From an uncultured Neomegalonema sp. (GTDB lineage Bacteria; Pseudomonadota; Alphaproteobacteria; Rhodobacterales; Rhodobacteraceae): a stretch of DNA of 5,731 nucleotides. The notes beneath the pieces are model-generated. The model saw nothing but the letters and a program-made list of their open reading frames with translations, made no database searches and was not told where the DNA came from. The translations under genes and the position numbers were made by a program. Each line of letters starts with the position of its first letter. Positions within the stretch are counted from its first letter, which is position 1. Shown in pieces: positions 1 through 5,695 of this stretch. The stretch spans positions 1-5,731 of the forward strand of contig CALGNW010000111.1 in the NCBI GenBank assembly GCA_937958345.1, read 5' to 3'.

Positions 1-40
1 TCGGTCTTAGCCCATGGCAGAGCTATCCTCACCGCCCGCT

Positions 41-61
41 GCCCCGCGCTCGACGCGGGGC
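41..61. repeat. GC-rich inverted repeat (8-bp stem)
   Basis: GCCCCGCG (41-48) pairs perfectly with CGCGGGGC (54-61) around the five-base loop CTCGA. Neither strand has a T-run after the stem, so it is not a standard intrinsic terminator. It could end a gene entering from the left by a T-poor mechanism, or be a protein or RNA structure site. The stem is plain in the sequence; its role is unknown. Confidence 0.5.
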
Positions 62-162
62 CCCCTGAAACACCCCAGCTCACTTTCAATGTCCGGGAAA
101 TTGGAGAAAAGAGCAAAGCGACCAAACGGGCCGGAAAAGCAGACGGCGCTATCGAGAAATGA

Positions 163-210
163 GCCGTTCCGCGGGGTGGCGAATAGCGCCGCCCCGGGGG
201 GCGGAACGGC
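163..210 (-). terminator. Nested hairpin downstream of the stator operon
   Basis: The outer arms GCCGTTCCGC (163-172) and GCGGAACGGC (201-210) are perfectly complementary. Inside them GGGGTGGCG (173-181) pairs with CGCCGCCCC (187-195) with one G-T wobble, leaving a five-base AATAG loop and a five-G bulge (196-200). It begins five bases beyond the TGA of the OmpA-domain gene. On the minus strand it is followed by TCATTTCTC rather than a true T-tract. The position and predicted strength suggest an operon-end terminator or a 3'-end stabilising structure. Competing pairings exist: AGCGCCG (185-191) also matches CGGCGCT at 144-150 and at 207-213. Confidence 0.5.
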
Positions 211-214
211 GCTG

Positions 215-1732
215 TCACCGCTCTGTTAGTTTGAGTTCGATGCGTCTGTTGCGCGCGAGGGCTTGGGTGGTGTCGCCATTGTCCAGCGGTTGAAACTCGC
301 CAAAGCCTGTGGGGGCGAGGCGTTCGGGCGGGACGCCGTGGGCGCGGATCAGGTATTGCGCGACCGAGAGGGCGCGCGCCTGACTGAGTTCCCAGTTGTC
401 CTGATAGAACGGACTGTTGCGCAGGGGACGTTTGTCGGTGTGACCGTCGATGCGCAAAATCCAGTTCACATCGGCGGGAATATCGCGGGCAATTTCATTG
501 AGGATCACCGCAAATTTTCCAAGCTCTGCCTTGCCTGCATCCGCCAGCTCGGCAGAGGCCGCGCCGAACAGAACTTCGGATTGGAAGACGAAGCGGTCGC
601 CGACGATTTTCACCTCGTCCCGCGCGCCGAGAACCCGCCGCACCTGTCCGAAAAATTCCGACCGGAAATCTTCCAGCTCGTCGACCTGTGCCTCAAGCAA
701 AATACGGTTTTCTTCCAGCGCCGCGTTGCGGTCGGCCAGTGCCGCATTCAGGCGCGTGCCGAGGGCGGCAATTTCATCGCCGCGTTCTTCGGCAGTTTTT
801 GCGGCGCTGTCGCGGGCAACCTCGGTACGCGATAACCGGTCCTCGAGCGCGCGAAGCTGGGCGCGCAGTTCGCGGGTCTGCTCGTTCAGCAACGCGACCT
901 GACGCTGTTCACTTTCGCTGCTGTCCTCGACGGTTGCAAGTTGCGAGCGGGCGACCCTGAGCAGGGCCTGTTGCCGCGTGAGTTCTTCGTCGCGGCCTTC
1001 GATGTCATCCGCAAGTTTCTCGCGCGCGATGTTTGCCGCCGCCAGAAGGGTGAGCGTTTTTTCGGCCTCGGCGCGGCGGACTTCAAGCTCAAGCTCCATC
1101 GCGGTCAGTTCGGTTTGCGAGTCCGCAAGACGCGCGCGCAGGGCCTTTGCCGCCTCCTGCTCCACAAGCTGCTGCACCTCGGCCTTGGTCAGTGCCTCGG
1201 TGCGGGCGGCCAGTGCGGTTTCGGCAGTCTCGGCCTTTGTTTTGAGATCCCTAGTCAGAGCATTGAGTGCGGCTATTTCAGCGCGCTCTTTTTCAAGGGC
1301 GAGGCGCTCGGCGGTCAGTTCTTCGTCCAGCGACGCGCGGCCCTCTTCGGAGGCGGCCAGACTGGAGAGAAGCGACGCGACCCGTTCCTCGGCGGTGGAT
1401 TTGGCGGCGTTCACATCGATCAGCGATGCGCGCAGGCGCGTGCCTTCGGCGTCGAGTTTTTCTTTTTCCGTGCGTTCCAGCGACAGCATATCGGACAGCG
1501 AGTCGAGACGGGATGTCAGCGTATCGAGCGCGCGTTCTTTCTGCTCGATCGCATCCTCCTGCTGCTCGATGGTGGTTTCCTGTCCCGTGATTGTCTCGCG
1601 CAGAAAATACTGCGTGATCATAAAGATCGACAGCACGAAGGTCAGGACCAGCAGCATGGCGGTCATGGCATCGACGAAGCCTGGCCAGATCGCTCCGCCG
1701 AGGCCGTCCTGTGAGCGGCGACGCAGGGCCAT
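215..1732 (-). CDS. MotB-like coiled-coil protein with OmpA-type peptidoglycan-binding domain
   Basis: This 505-residue protein is probably the cell-wall-anchored half of an ion-driven inner-membrane complex. Residues 1-18 are cytoplasmic and basic. One membrane helix follows (about 20-43), starting in the MotB-like motif WPGFVDAMTAM, where D21 matches the proton-carrying aspartate of MotB and ExbD. Residues 50-360 are charged, Leu/Ala/Glu-rich heptad sequence with no proline from 18 to 418, so a very long periplasmic coiled coil is expected. Residues about 375-505 form an OmpA/MotB C-terminal domain: GHTD (D433), NWELSQARA (R453) and NRRIEL near the end, matching the diaminopimelate-binding Asp and Arg of the family. 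The ATG is the first in frame after a TAA 27 bases upstream. Its ribosome binding site is weak (GGGG 10 bases upstream), which suggests coupling to upstream translation. The MotA/ExbB-like partner lies 76 bases upstream. The family assignment is strong; the cellular role is not known from sequence. Confidence 0.9.
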   Translation of the reverse strand: MALRRRSQDGLGGAIWPGFVDAMTAMLLVLTFVLSIFMITQYFLRETITGQETTIEQQEDAIEQKERALDTLTSRLDSLSDMLSLERTEKEKLDAEGTRLRASLIDVNAAKSTAEERVASLLSSLAASEEGRASLDEELTAERLALEKERAEIAALNALTRDLKTKAETAETALAARTEALTKAEVQQLVEQEAAKALRARLADSQTELTAMELELEVRRAEAEKTLTLLAAANIAREKLADDIEGRDEELTRQQALLRVARSQLATVEDSSESEQRQVALLNEQTRELRAQLRALEDRLSRTEVARDSAAKTAEERGDEIAALGTRLNAALADRNAALEENRILLEAQVDELEDFRSEFFGQVRRVLGARDEVKIVGDRFVFQSEVLFGAASAELADAGKAELGKFAVILNEIARDIPADVNWILRIDGHTDKRPLRNSPFYQDNWELSQARALSVAQYLIRAHGVPPERLAPTGFGEFQPLDNGDTTQALARNRRIELKLTER

Positions 1733-1812
1733 TAGCGGCGCGCCCCGAAGCGTAAGTTAAGGCGGCCACGCATCGCGTGCGCAGCAGCGGCGGGTATGTT
1801 GACCATCCTCAT
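1732..1812 (-). CDS. Possible 26-residue bridging mini-ORF
   Basis: This short frame exactly fills the gap between the two stator genes. Its ATG overlaps the stop of the upstream gene as ATGA (1809-1812), and its TAA shares one base with the start of the downstream gene as TAATG (1730-1734). The peptide begins MRMVNIPAAAAHAM and ends in a basic RFGARR. It has no recognisable domain and no predicted membrane helix. It may be a true small protein. It may instead be a leader whose translation carries ribosomes across the spacer to the weakly initiated OmpA-domain gene. A 27-codon open frame is not rare in GC-rich DNA, so chance remains possible; the double overlap is what makes it worth recording. 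Confidence 0.35.
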   Translation of the reverse strand: MRMVNIPAAAAHAMRGRLNLRFGARR

Positions 1813-2996
1813 CCGCCCAACTCGCCGCGTGCCGCCGCCTCGATCACGCGGCCCAGATGCTGAATTTCGCCGCGCAGGGCGGCGGTGGATTCGGCACGGC
1901 CCGCCGTCAGTTCTTCGACCAGACGCAGCATGTGATTGTCGATGCTTTGAATGCGGGTACGGGTCGCCTCGTCCATGCCGCCGATGACGCCCTTGTTACG
2001 CTCGGTCGCCTCAAGCAGTGCGAGGCGCAGGGCATCCTGCGAGCCGGACAGGTGCATCGACGCGGATTTGCCCGTTTCGTAATGCTGGGTGACAGCGGCA
2101 AGCTGGGCCGCTGTGCCCTCCATCAGCGCATGGGTTTGCGCGGCGCGTTCGTAATCCTCGTTCATCAGCGCCGCAAGGTCTTCCATCGCCTCGGCAGTGC
2201 GGGCAATCGAGCCGGAGATATGTTCCGGCCCGCTTTCGCCGCGTGCGACATGGGTGATCTGTGACAGCGCCTCTTCCAGCTCGCGGTAAAAGCGGTTCTG
2301 CGCATGCCCCGCCATAATCTCCAGAAAGCCGACGATCAGCGAACCGGCAAGCCCGAGCAGGGACGACGCGAAGGCCGTGCCCAGCCCCTCCAGCTGATCC
2401 CCCAGATTGTCGATCAGGCGCGAAAACGTGCTCGCGCCGCTTTCATCCGCGCCGGGGGCAAGATCCTGAACCGTCGCAACGATGGCCGGAACCGTGATCG
2501 ACAGGCCCCAGAATGTGCCGAGCAGGCCGAGAAAAATCAGCAGGTTGGCGGCATAGCGCGCAATGTCCCGCGCCTCGTCCAACCGTGTGGCAATCGAATC
2601 GAGAATCGCACGGACGGTCGTCGCGCTGAGACTGCGCCGACTTTCGCGGTCCCGTAGCATACCGGCCATCGATGCAACCAGTTTCGGCGGCTCGATCGTC
2701 TCCAAGCCGGGACGCTCGGCAATAAACGCCTCGATCCAGTCAACGCAGCGGTTCAGGCGGCTGACCTGCCAGAACGTATAGGCAATGCCGACAACAAGCA
2801 CGAACAGGATCAACCCGTTCAGCCACGGGTTCGCCGTGAAAACCGTGCGGATCGACTGGAACAGCATAAAGCCGACAACCGCGACGATCAGCAAAAAGCC
2901 AAGCATAAACACAGCAGTACGCGACGGGCGCGTTACGCTGACCGTATGCCGGAAATGGCCGCCCATCCGTTCAGTCATCTCGGTCTTATCCTTCAT
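1809..2996 (-). CDS. MotA/TolQ/ExbB-family proton-channel protein
   Basis: This 395-residue inner-membrane protein resembles the MotA/TolQ/ExbB stator family, often annotated as biopolymer transporter ExbB in related bacteria. Hydrophobic helices lie at about 27-47, 58-76, 148-172 and 206-229. The third contains the family signature LLGTFWGLS (T161), and the fourth has GTAFASSLLGLAGS (T207), a likely pore-lining threonine. The 77-147 loop and the helical tail 230-395 should be cytoplasmic. The tail is much longer than in ExbB or TolQ and could form a helical bundle below the membrane. It is the first gene of an operon with the MotB-like protein downstream, which carries the matching channel aspartate. 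The ATG at 2996 has little ribosome binding sequence. An in-frame ATG at 2978 (codon 7) has AAGGA about 10 bases upstream and may be the true start. The ion and the work performed are not evident from the sequence. Confidence 0.88.
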   Translation of the reverse strand: MKDKTEMTERMGGHFRHTVSVTRPSRTAVFMLGFLLIVAVVGFMLFQSIRTVFTANPWLNGLILFVLVVGIAYTFWQVSRLNRCVDWIEAFIAERPGLETIEPPKLVASMAGMLRDRESRRSLSATTVRAILDSIATRLDEARDIARYAANLLIFLGLLGTFWGLSITVPAIVATVQDLAPGADESGASTFSRLIDNLGDQLEGLGTAFASSLLGLAGSLIVGFLEIMAGHAQNRFYRELEEALSQITHVARGESGPEHISGSIARTAEAMEDLAALMNEDYERAAQTHALMEGTAAQLAAVTQHYETGKSASMHLSGSQDALRLALLEATERNKGVIGGMDEATRTRIQSIDNHMLRLVEELTAGRAESTAALRGEIQHLGRVIEAAARGELGG

Positions 2997-3196
2997 TGCC
3001 GATCAGGGACGCAGCCCTTTTTTATCAGCGCCGATCATACAAGGGGACTCTGACGCGCCTGCTCACGGTTATGTGAGGCCAAAAGACGGCAGAAAGTTGG
3101 TGCAGCGGTATGTTCTTTTGTTGCGGAGCCGCCCGCCGGTGATGCACGTTTGTTACGCAAATCCGGGTTGGGGGACCGCGGATAGACGGGGGATCG
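2997..3196. promoter_or_regulatory. Divergent control region between stator operon and BLUF gene
   Basis: These 200 bases separate two divergently transcribed genes and must hold promoters for both, but I find no strong sigma-70 hexamer pair. Visible elements are an 8-bp direct repeat GCCGATCA at 2998-3005 and 3030-3037 (32 bp apart, about three helical turns), a dyad CTCAC-N6-GTGAG at 3062-3077, and a second dyad TTTG-N5-CAAA at 3149-3161. On the minus strand, CATAAC within CACATAACCG is a weak -10 candidate for the stator operon. Purine-rich GGGGGA lies just before the BLUF ATG. No TGT-N12-ACA site of the PpsR/CrtJ type was seen. Confidence 0.45.
3062..3077. promoter_or_regulatory. Candidate operator dyad CTCAC-N6-GTGAG
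   Basis: Perfect 5-bp inverted arms flank GGTTAT in the divergent spacer, 65 bp upstream of the stator-operon ATG and 119 bp upstream of the BLUF ATG. The size and symmetry suit a dimeric transcription factor. No regulator can be named, and such short dyads also arise by chance. Confidence 0.25.
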
Positions 3197-3619
3197 ATGC
3201 GCCAGATTATCTATGCCAGCAGTTGCGAACACGAAATGACCCCCGAGGGCTTGGATCTGATTGCAATACAGGCCCACAGAAATAACCCCAAAGATGACAT
3301 CACCGGCATGCTGTTATACGGCGACCATCTGTTCTTTCAGGTTCTGGAGGGACCCGATGAGCAAATGACACAGATGATGGAAAAAATCTGGAGCGACCCG
3401 CGCCATCAGGGGATAACCGAGTTTAAGAACGCTCCGGTCACGGGCCGCTGCTTTCCCGACTGGTCGATGGGCTGTTACCATCCGGATGCCACCGGCGACC
3501 GCGCGGGCAGTTGGCGCATCACCGATATCGAGAGTATCACCGCACGCATGCCCGAAACCATCACGCCGGATGTGATGGTGCTGATCCGCACGTTTTTTCA
3601 GAGCATCACACGGAAATAA
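3197..3619 (+). CDS. Stand-alone BLUF-domain blue-light sensor
   Basis: This 140-residue protein is almost entirely one BLUF domain, a flavin (FAD)-binding blue-light receptor. It shows IIYAS at the start, NNPKDDITGMLLY, FFQVLEGP and RCFPDWSMG. Y6, N30, Q48, W89 and M91 are spaced exactly as AppA Y21, N45, Q63, W104 and M106 (constant offset of 15), so the photocycle residues are all present. Residues about 95-140 would be the helical cap common in short BLUF proteins such as BlrB of Rhodobacter, which is of similar length. There is no EAL, GGDEF or other output domain, so signalling should be through a partner protein. The ATG has GGGGGA just upstream. The gene stands alone, divergent from the stator operon and convergent with moaE, and ends at an intrinsic terminator. 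The family assignment is very secure; the partner and response are unknown. Confidence 0.95.
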   Translation: MRQIIYASSCEHEMTPEGLDLIAIQAHRNNPKDDITGMLLYGDHLFFQVLEGPDEQMTQMMEKIWSDPRHQGITEFKNAPVTGRCFPDWSMGCYHPDATGDRAGSWRITDIESITARMPETITPDVMVLIRTFFQSITRK

Positions 3620-3626
3620 TCCGGCG

Positions 3627-3650
3627 CACCCCGATGACGGGGTGATTTTT
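3627..3650 (+). terminator. Intrinsic terminator of the BLUF gene
   Basis: Eight bases after the TAA, CACCCCG (3627-3633) and CGGGGTG (3638-3644) form a perfect 7-bp stem around an ATGA loop, followed by ATTTTT. This is a textbook Rho-independent terminator on the plus strand. On the minus strand the stem is followed only by a T-poor tract (CGCCGGATTATTTCC), so it may also stop moaE transcripts, but less well. Confidence 0.85.
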
Positions 3651-3766
3651 GGAGGATTTTGCGGGTTTTGGCCGTGCCCTGAAGAGTTTTGCGCCTGTTT
3701 TGCAGAGTTTTCCCTGCGCGTTTCAGAGTTTTACCCGAGAATCTAAGACTTTTCCCTCGTCCAGCG
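3641..3766. repeat. Array of 21-bp units with phased T-tracts
   Basis: The octamer AGAGTTTT occurs at 3683-3690, 3704-3711 and 3725-3732. A one-mismatch copy (AGACTTTT) is at 3746-3753 and a two-mismatch copy (CGGGTTTT) at 3662-3669; every step is exactly 21 bp. A looser unit at 3641-3661 merges with the terminator T-run. Extra T-tracts near half-period positions (about 3657, 3698 and 3721) bring much of the spacing close to the 10.5-bp helical repeat, which predicts intrinsic curvature. The array fills the space between the convergent BLUF and moaE genes, and its last unit overlaps the moaE stop codon. On the minus strand the core reads AAAACTCT. The function is unknown; it could be a bent DNA or protein-binding array, or a degenerate tandem repeat. 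Confidence 0.75.
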
Positions 3767-4192
3767 GGATGCGGCCTCGCCGTCGGATTCGCGCGCATCG
3801 ACCCAACGCGCGCCCTCCGCCGTGGCCTCTTTTTTCCAGAACGGCGCACGGGTTTTGAGGAAATCCATCAGAAATTCCGCCGCCTCAAACGCCGCCGCAC
3901 GGTGCGGAGAAGCCGTCGCCACAAAGACAATCCGCGCACCGGGGGCCAAAGGACCGACGCGGTGAATGATCGTAACCCCCTGTAAAGGCCAACGATTTCT
4001 GGCCTCACGCTCGATTTCCTCAAGGGCTTTTTCGGTCATGCCGGGATAATGTTCGAGCGTCATTTCCGACACATCGCCCCCGCGCACAAGGCCGGTAAAG
4101 CTGACCATCGCGCCGATGTCATCCCGTCCGGCGCACAGCGCGTCAAGCTCGGTCGTCGGGTCGAAGTCATTTTCCTGAACACGAACAGTCAC
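3743..4192 (-). CDS. moaE: Molybdopterin synthase catalytic subunit MoaE
   Basis: MoaE is the large subunit of molybdopterin synthase, which puts two sulfurs from thiocarboxylated MoaD onto precursor Z (cPMP) to make molybdopterin in the cytoplasm. The 149-residue length matches the family (about 150). Diagnostic stretches are SFTGLVR (R37), LEHYPGMTEKALEEI, RNRWPL, HRVG, ASPHRAAAFEA (H97, R98), LKTRAPFWKKE and WVDARESD. K113 and K120 correspond in spacing to the catalytic lysines K119 and K126 of the Escherichia coli enzyme. The start is GTG, directly abutting the moaD TAA, so translation is probably coupled. The last codons overlap a 21-bp repeat unit, which may account for the final residues. 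No other molybdenum-cofactor genes are in the window. Confidence 0.97.
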   Translation of the reverse strand: MTVRVQENDFDPTTELDALCAGRDDIGAMVSFTGLVRGGDVSEMTLEHYPGMTEKALEEIEREARNRWPLQGVTIIHRVGPLAPGARIVFVATASPHRAAAFEAAEFLMDFLKTRAPFWKKEATAEGARWVDARESDGEAASRWTREKS

Positions 4193-4444
4193 TTAACCAC
4201 CCGTCACTGGCGGAAACAACGCAATCTCCCGCGCGCCTGCAATCGGCGCATCAAAGTCCGCCTGCTCCTGATCTATCGCGACGCGGATCGCGGCGGTCTC
4301 GGCGAAGGCATGATCATAGCGCGGCTCGCGGGTCTTAAGCCAGTCGACTAATTGCCTAACAGTTTCAATGCCTTCAGGGGGAGAAACATCCTCCGAACCG
4401 ACCCCGATCCGCTCGCGGAGCCACGCGAAATACAACAGTTTCAT
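4193..4444 (-). CDS. moaD: Molybdopterin synthase sulfur-carrier subunit MoaD
   Basis: MoaD is the small ubiquitin-like subunit of molybdopterin synthase; its C-terminal glycine is adenylated by MoeB and converted to a thiocarboxylate that donates sulfur to cPMP. The protein is 83 residues from the chosen ATG, close to the usual 81. It begins MKLLYFAWLRERIG, contains VRQLVDWL, shows the ALFPPVTGG end, and finishes in the required Gly-Gly. A GTG two codons upstream (4450) is also open, but GGGG is only about 3 bases from it and about 9 from the ATG, so the ATG is preferred. moaE follows with no spacer. The gene is divergent from dapE, with 99 bp between the start codons. Confidence 0.95.
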   Translation of the reverse strand: MKLLYFAWLRERIGVGSEDVSPPEGIETVRQLVDWLKTREPRYDHAFAETAAIRVAIDQEQADFDAPIAGAREIALFPPVTGG

Positions 4445-4543
4445 GGTCACTTACCCCGATTACCTGACACCAGTTTAAAGCACCCCGCGCCAAAGGGAAA
4501 TCACCGGCTTTGCAACACCGGACTCAGCCGCTATTTTCCCGCC
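4445..4543. promoter_or_regulatory. Divergent moaD/dapE promoter region
   Basis: These 99 bases must serve both directions. For dapE, TTGCAA (4510-4515) and TATTTT (4532-4537) are 16 bp apart; transcription would start about at the dapE ATG itself, implying a leaderless message, consistent with no visible ribosome binding site. For moaD on the minus strand, TTTCCC (complement of 4495-4500) and TAAACT (complement of 4472-4477) are 17 bp apart and leave a leader of roughly 20 bases containing GGGG. Both matches to consensus are partial. Confidence 0.3.
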
Positions 4544-5692
4544 ATGACCATAGAACCCGTCGCCCTGACCGCCGCGCTCATCCGCTGTCCCTCCGTTACC
4601 CCAGCCGATGGCGGGGCGATTCCGATGTTGCAAAAAACGCTGGAAAATTCGGGGTTTACTTGCAATCGACCCGACCGTAGCGGCATCCTAAACCTGCACG
4701 CCCGGTTCGGAACCAGCGGCCCCGTCTTCGGTTTCAACGGCCACACAGATGTCGTCCCAACAGGTGAAGGGTGGTCTGACGATCCGTTCTCGGCGACCCT
4801 GCGCGATGGCAAAATTTGGGGGCGCGGCGCAGCGGATATGAAATCAGGAGTTGCTGCTTTTGTTGCTGCGGCTACAGATTTTGTTGATGAAAACAAAGCG
4901 TTCGATGGCTCTATCGTCTTGATGATTACGGGCGACGAAGAAGCAGATGCAACCGACGGGACAGTCGCCATTCTCGATTGGATGCGCGAAGCGGGCGAGA
5001 CCGTCGATGCCTGTCTAGTCGGCGAACCGACCTGCCCCGAAAAAATGGGCGACATGATGAAAATCGGACGGCGGGGGTCGCTTACGATTTACCTCACCGC
5101 AGAGGGGGTTCAGGGTCACAGCGCCTATCCCCACCGTGCCAAAAACCCGCTGCCGCCACTGCTTAGCCTATTGAATAGACTGGCAAACTGGGAACTCGAT
5201 ACCGGGACCGATCACTTTGACCCATCCACGCTGGCCATCAACACAGTCGATGTCGGAAACCCCGCAACCAACGTCATTCCCGAACGCGCTACGGCTACGG
5301 TGAACATCCGTTTCAACGATACCCATTCGGGCGCCGCGCTGATTGAGACGATACGCGGCTGGATGGATGAAACCGCCAAGGGAACAGGCGTCACCCTCTC
5401 CATGAAAACCAAGATTAGCGGTGAGAGTTTTATTACCGAACCCGGCCCACTGAGCGACGCTGTGGCCGCTGCGGTAGAAGCGGAAACCGGCGTAAAACCT
5501 GAGCTTTCAACGACTGGGGGGACGTCTGACGCACGATTTATGCGCGCGATTTGCCCCGTGGTCGAGTTCGGCCTGGTTGGGAAAACCCTCCACAAAGTCG
5601 ATGAGCATGTGGAGGTCGCCGATATCGAAACACTCACGCGCATCTATCGGCGGATTTTAGAGAGCTGGTTTGAGCAGCAGAAACCAGCCTAA
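4544..5692 (+). CDS. dapE: Succinyl-diaminopimelate desuccinylase
   Basis: DapE hydrolyses N-succinyl-LL-2,6-diaminopimelate to succinate and LL-diaminopimelate in the succinylase branch of lysine and peptidoglycan synthesis. It is a cytoplasmic di-zinc M20-family peptidase relative. From this ATG it is 382 residues, typical for the family. Metal and catalytic residues are visible: H67 and D69 in GHTDVVP, D98 in GRGAADMKSG, E132 (general base) and E133 in TGDEEADA, E161 in VGEPT, and H350 in KTLHKVDEH. H192 in GHSAYPH lies in the lid/dimer domain, and STTGGTSDARF is the substrate-binding stretch. The frame stays open 64 codons further upstream, but that part is antisense to moaD and lacks DapE sequence; MTIEPVALTAALIRCPSVTP is a normal DapE N-terminus. 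No ribosome binding site precedes the ATG. Confidence 0.97.
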   Translation: MTIEPVALTAALIRCPSVTPADGGAIPMLQKTLENSGFTCNRPDRSGILNLHARFGTSGPVFGFNGHTDVVPTGEGWSDDPFSATLRDGKIWGRGAADMKSGVAAFVAAATDFVDENKAFDGSIVLMITGDEEADATDGTVAILDWMREAGETVDACLVGEPTCPEKMGDMMKIGRRGSLTIYLTAEGVQGHSAYPHRAKNPLPPLLSLLNRLANWELDTGTDHFDPSTLAINTVDVGNPATNVIPERATATVNIRFNDTHSGAALIETIRGWMDETAKGTGVTLSMKTKISGESFITEPGPLSDAVAAAVEAETGVKPELSTTGGTSDARFMRAICPVVEFGLVGKTLHKVDEHVEVADIETLTRIYRRILESWFEQQKPA

Positions 5693-5695
5693 CCC

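Larger units (their letters stand above)
1..214. other. Intergenic region without a convincing gene
   Basis: This stretch holds no gene I can support. A 71-codon plus-strand frame (14-229) is open, but it has low-complexity Pro/Ser/Arg composition, no clear ribosome binding site, and it runs antisense into the end of the neighbouring gene. What stands out is two strong inverted repeats (41-61 and 163-210) and a purine-rich stretch around 100-140. A TAG at 8-10 could be the end of a gene entering from the left, but nothing in ten bases can show that. Confidence 0.5.

Noticed and set aside
14..229. 71-codon plus-strand frame at the left edge
   Set aside because: Low-complexity composition, no ribosome binding site, strong hairpins inside it, and an antisense overlap with the end of a well-supported gene.
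978..1760. 260-codon plus-strand frame (and a 257-codon one at 941-1714) opposite the OmpA-domain gene
   Set aside because: The composition is dominated by Ser, Ala and Arg with no domain features, as expected antisense to a GC-rich coiled-coil gene. The minus-strand protein has clear family motifs.
3004..3023. AGGG-N6-CCCT followed by a T-run, resembling a plus-strand terminator
   Set aside because: The stem is only four base pairs and no plus-strand gene ends upstream of it; the adjacent gene is on the minus strand.
2997..3196. PpsR/CrtJ-type TGT-N12-ACA sites that might link BLUF to photosynthesis-type regulation
   Set aside because: I looked for this pattern on both strands of the spacer and did not find it.
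3035..3277. 80-codon minus-strand frame across the divergent spacer
   Set aside because: It overlaps the start of the BLUF gene antisense, spans the promoter region and shows no recognisable motif.
3598..3849. 83-codon minus-strand frame with a repeating basic heptapeptide (GKTL, KTLQ) through the 21-bp array
   Set aside because: The heptad periodicity is a consequence of a 21-bp DNA repeat, which is a multiple of three. The frame begins inside moaE in another phase and runs through the terminator into the BLUF gene.
4352..4543. 64-codon N-terminal extension of DapE
   Set aside because: It lies antisense over moaD, has no DapE-like sequence, and the ATG at 4544 gives a family-typical N-terminus and length.
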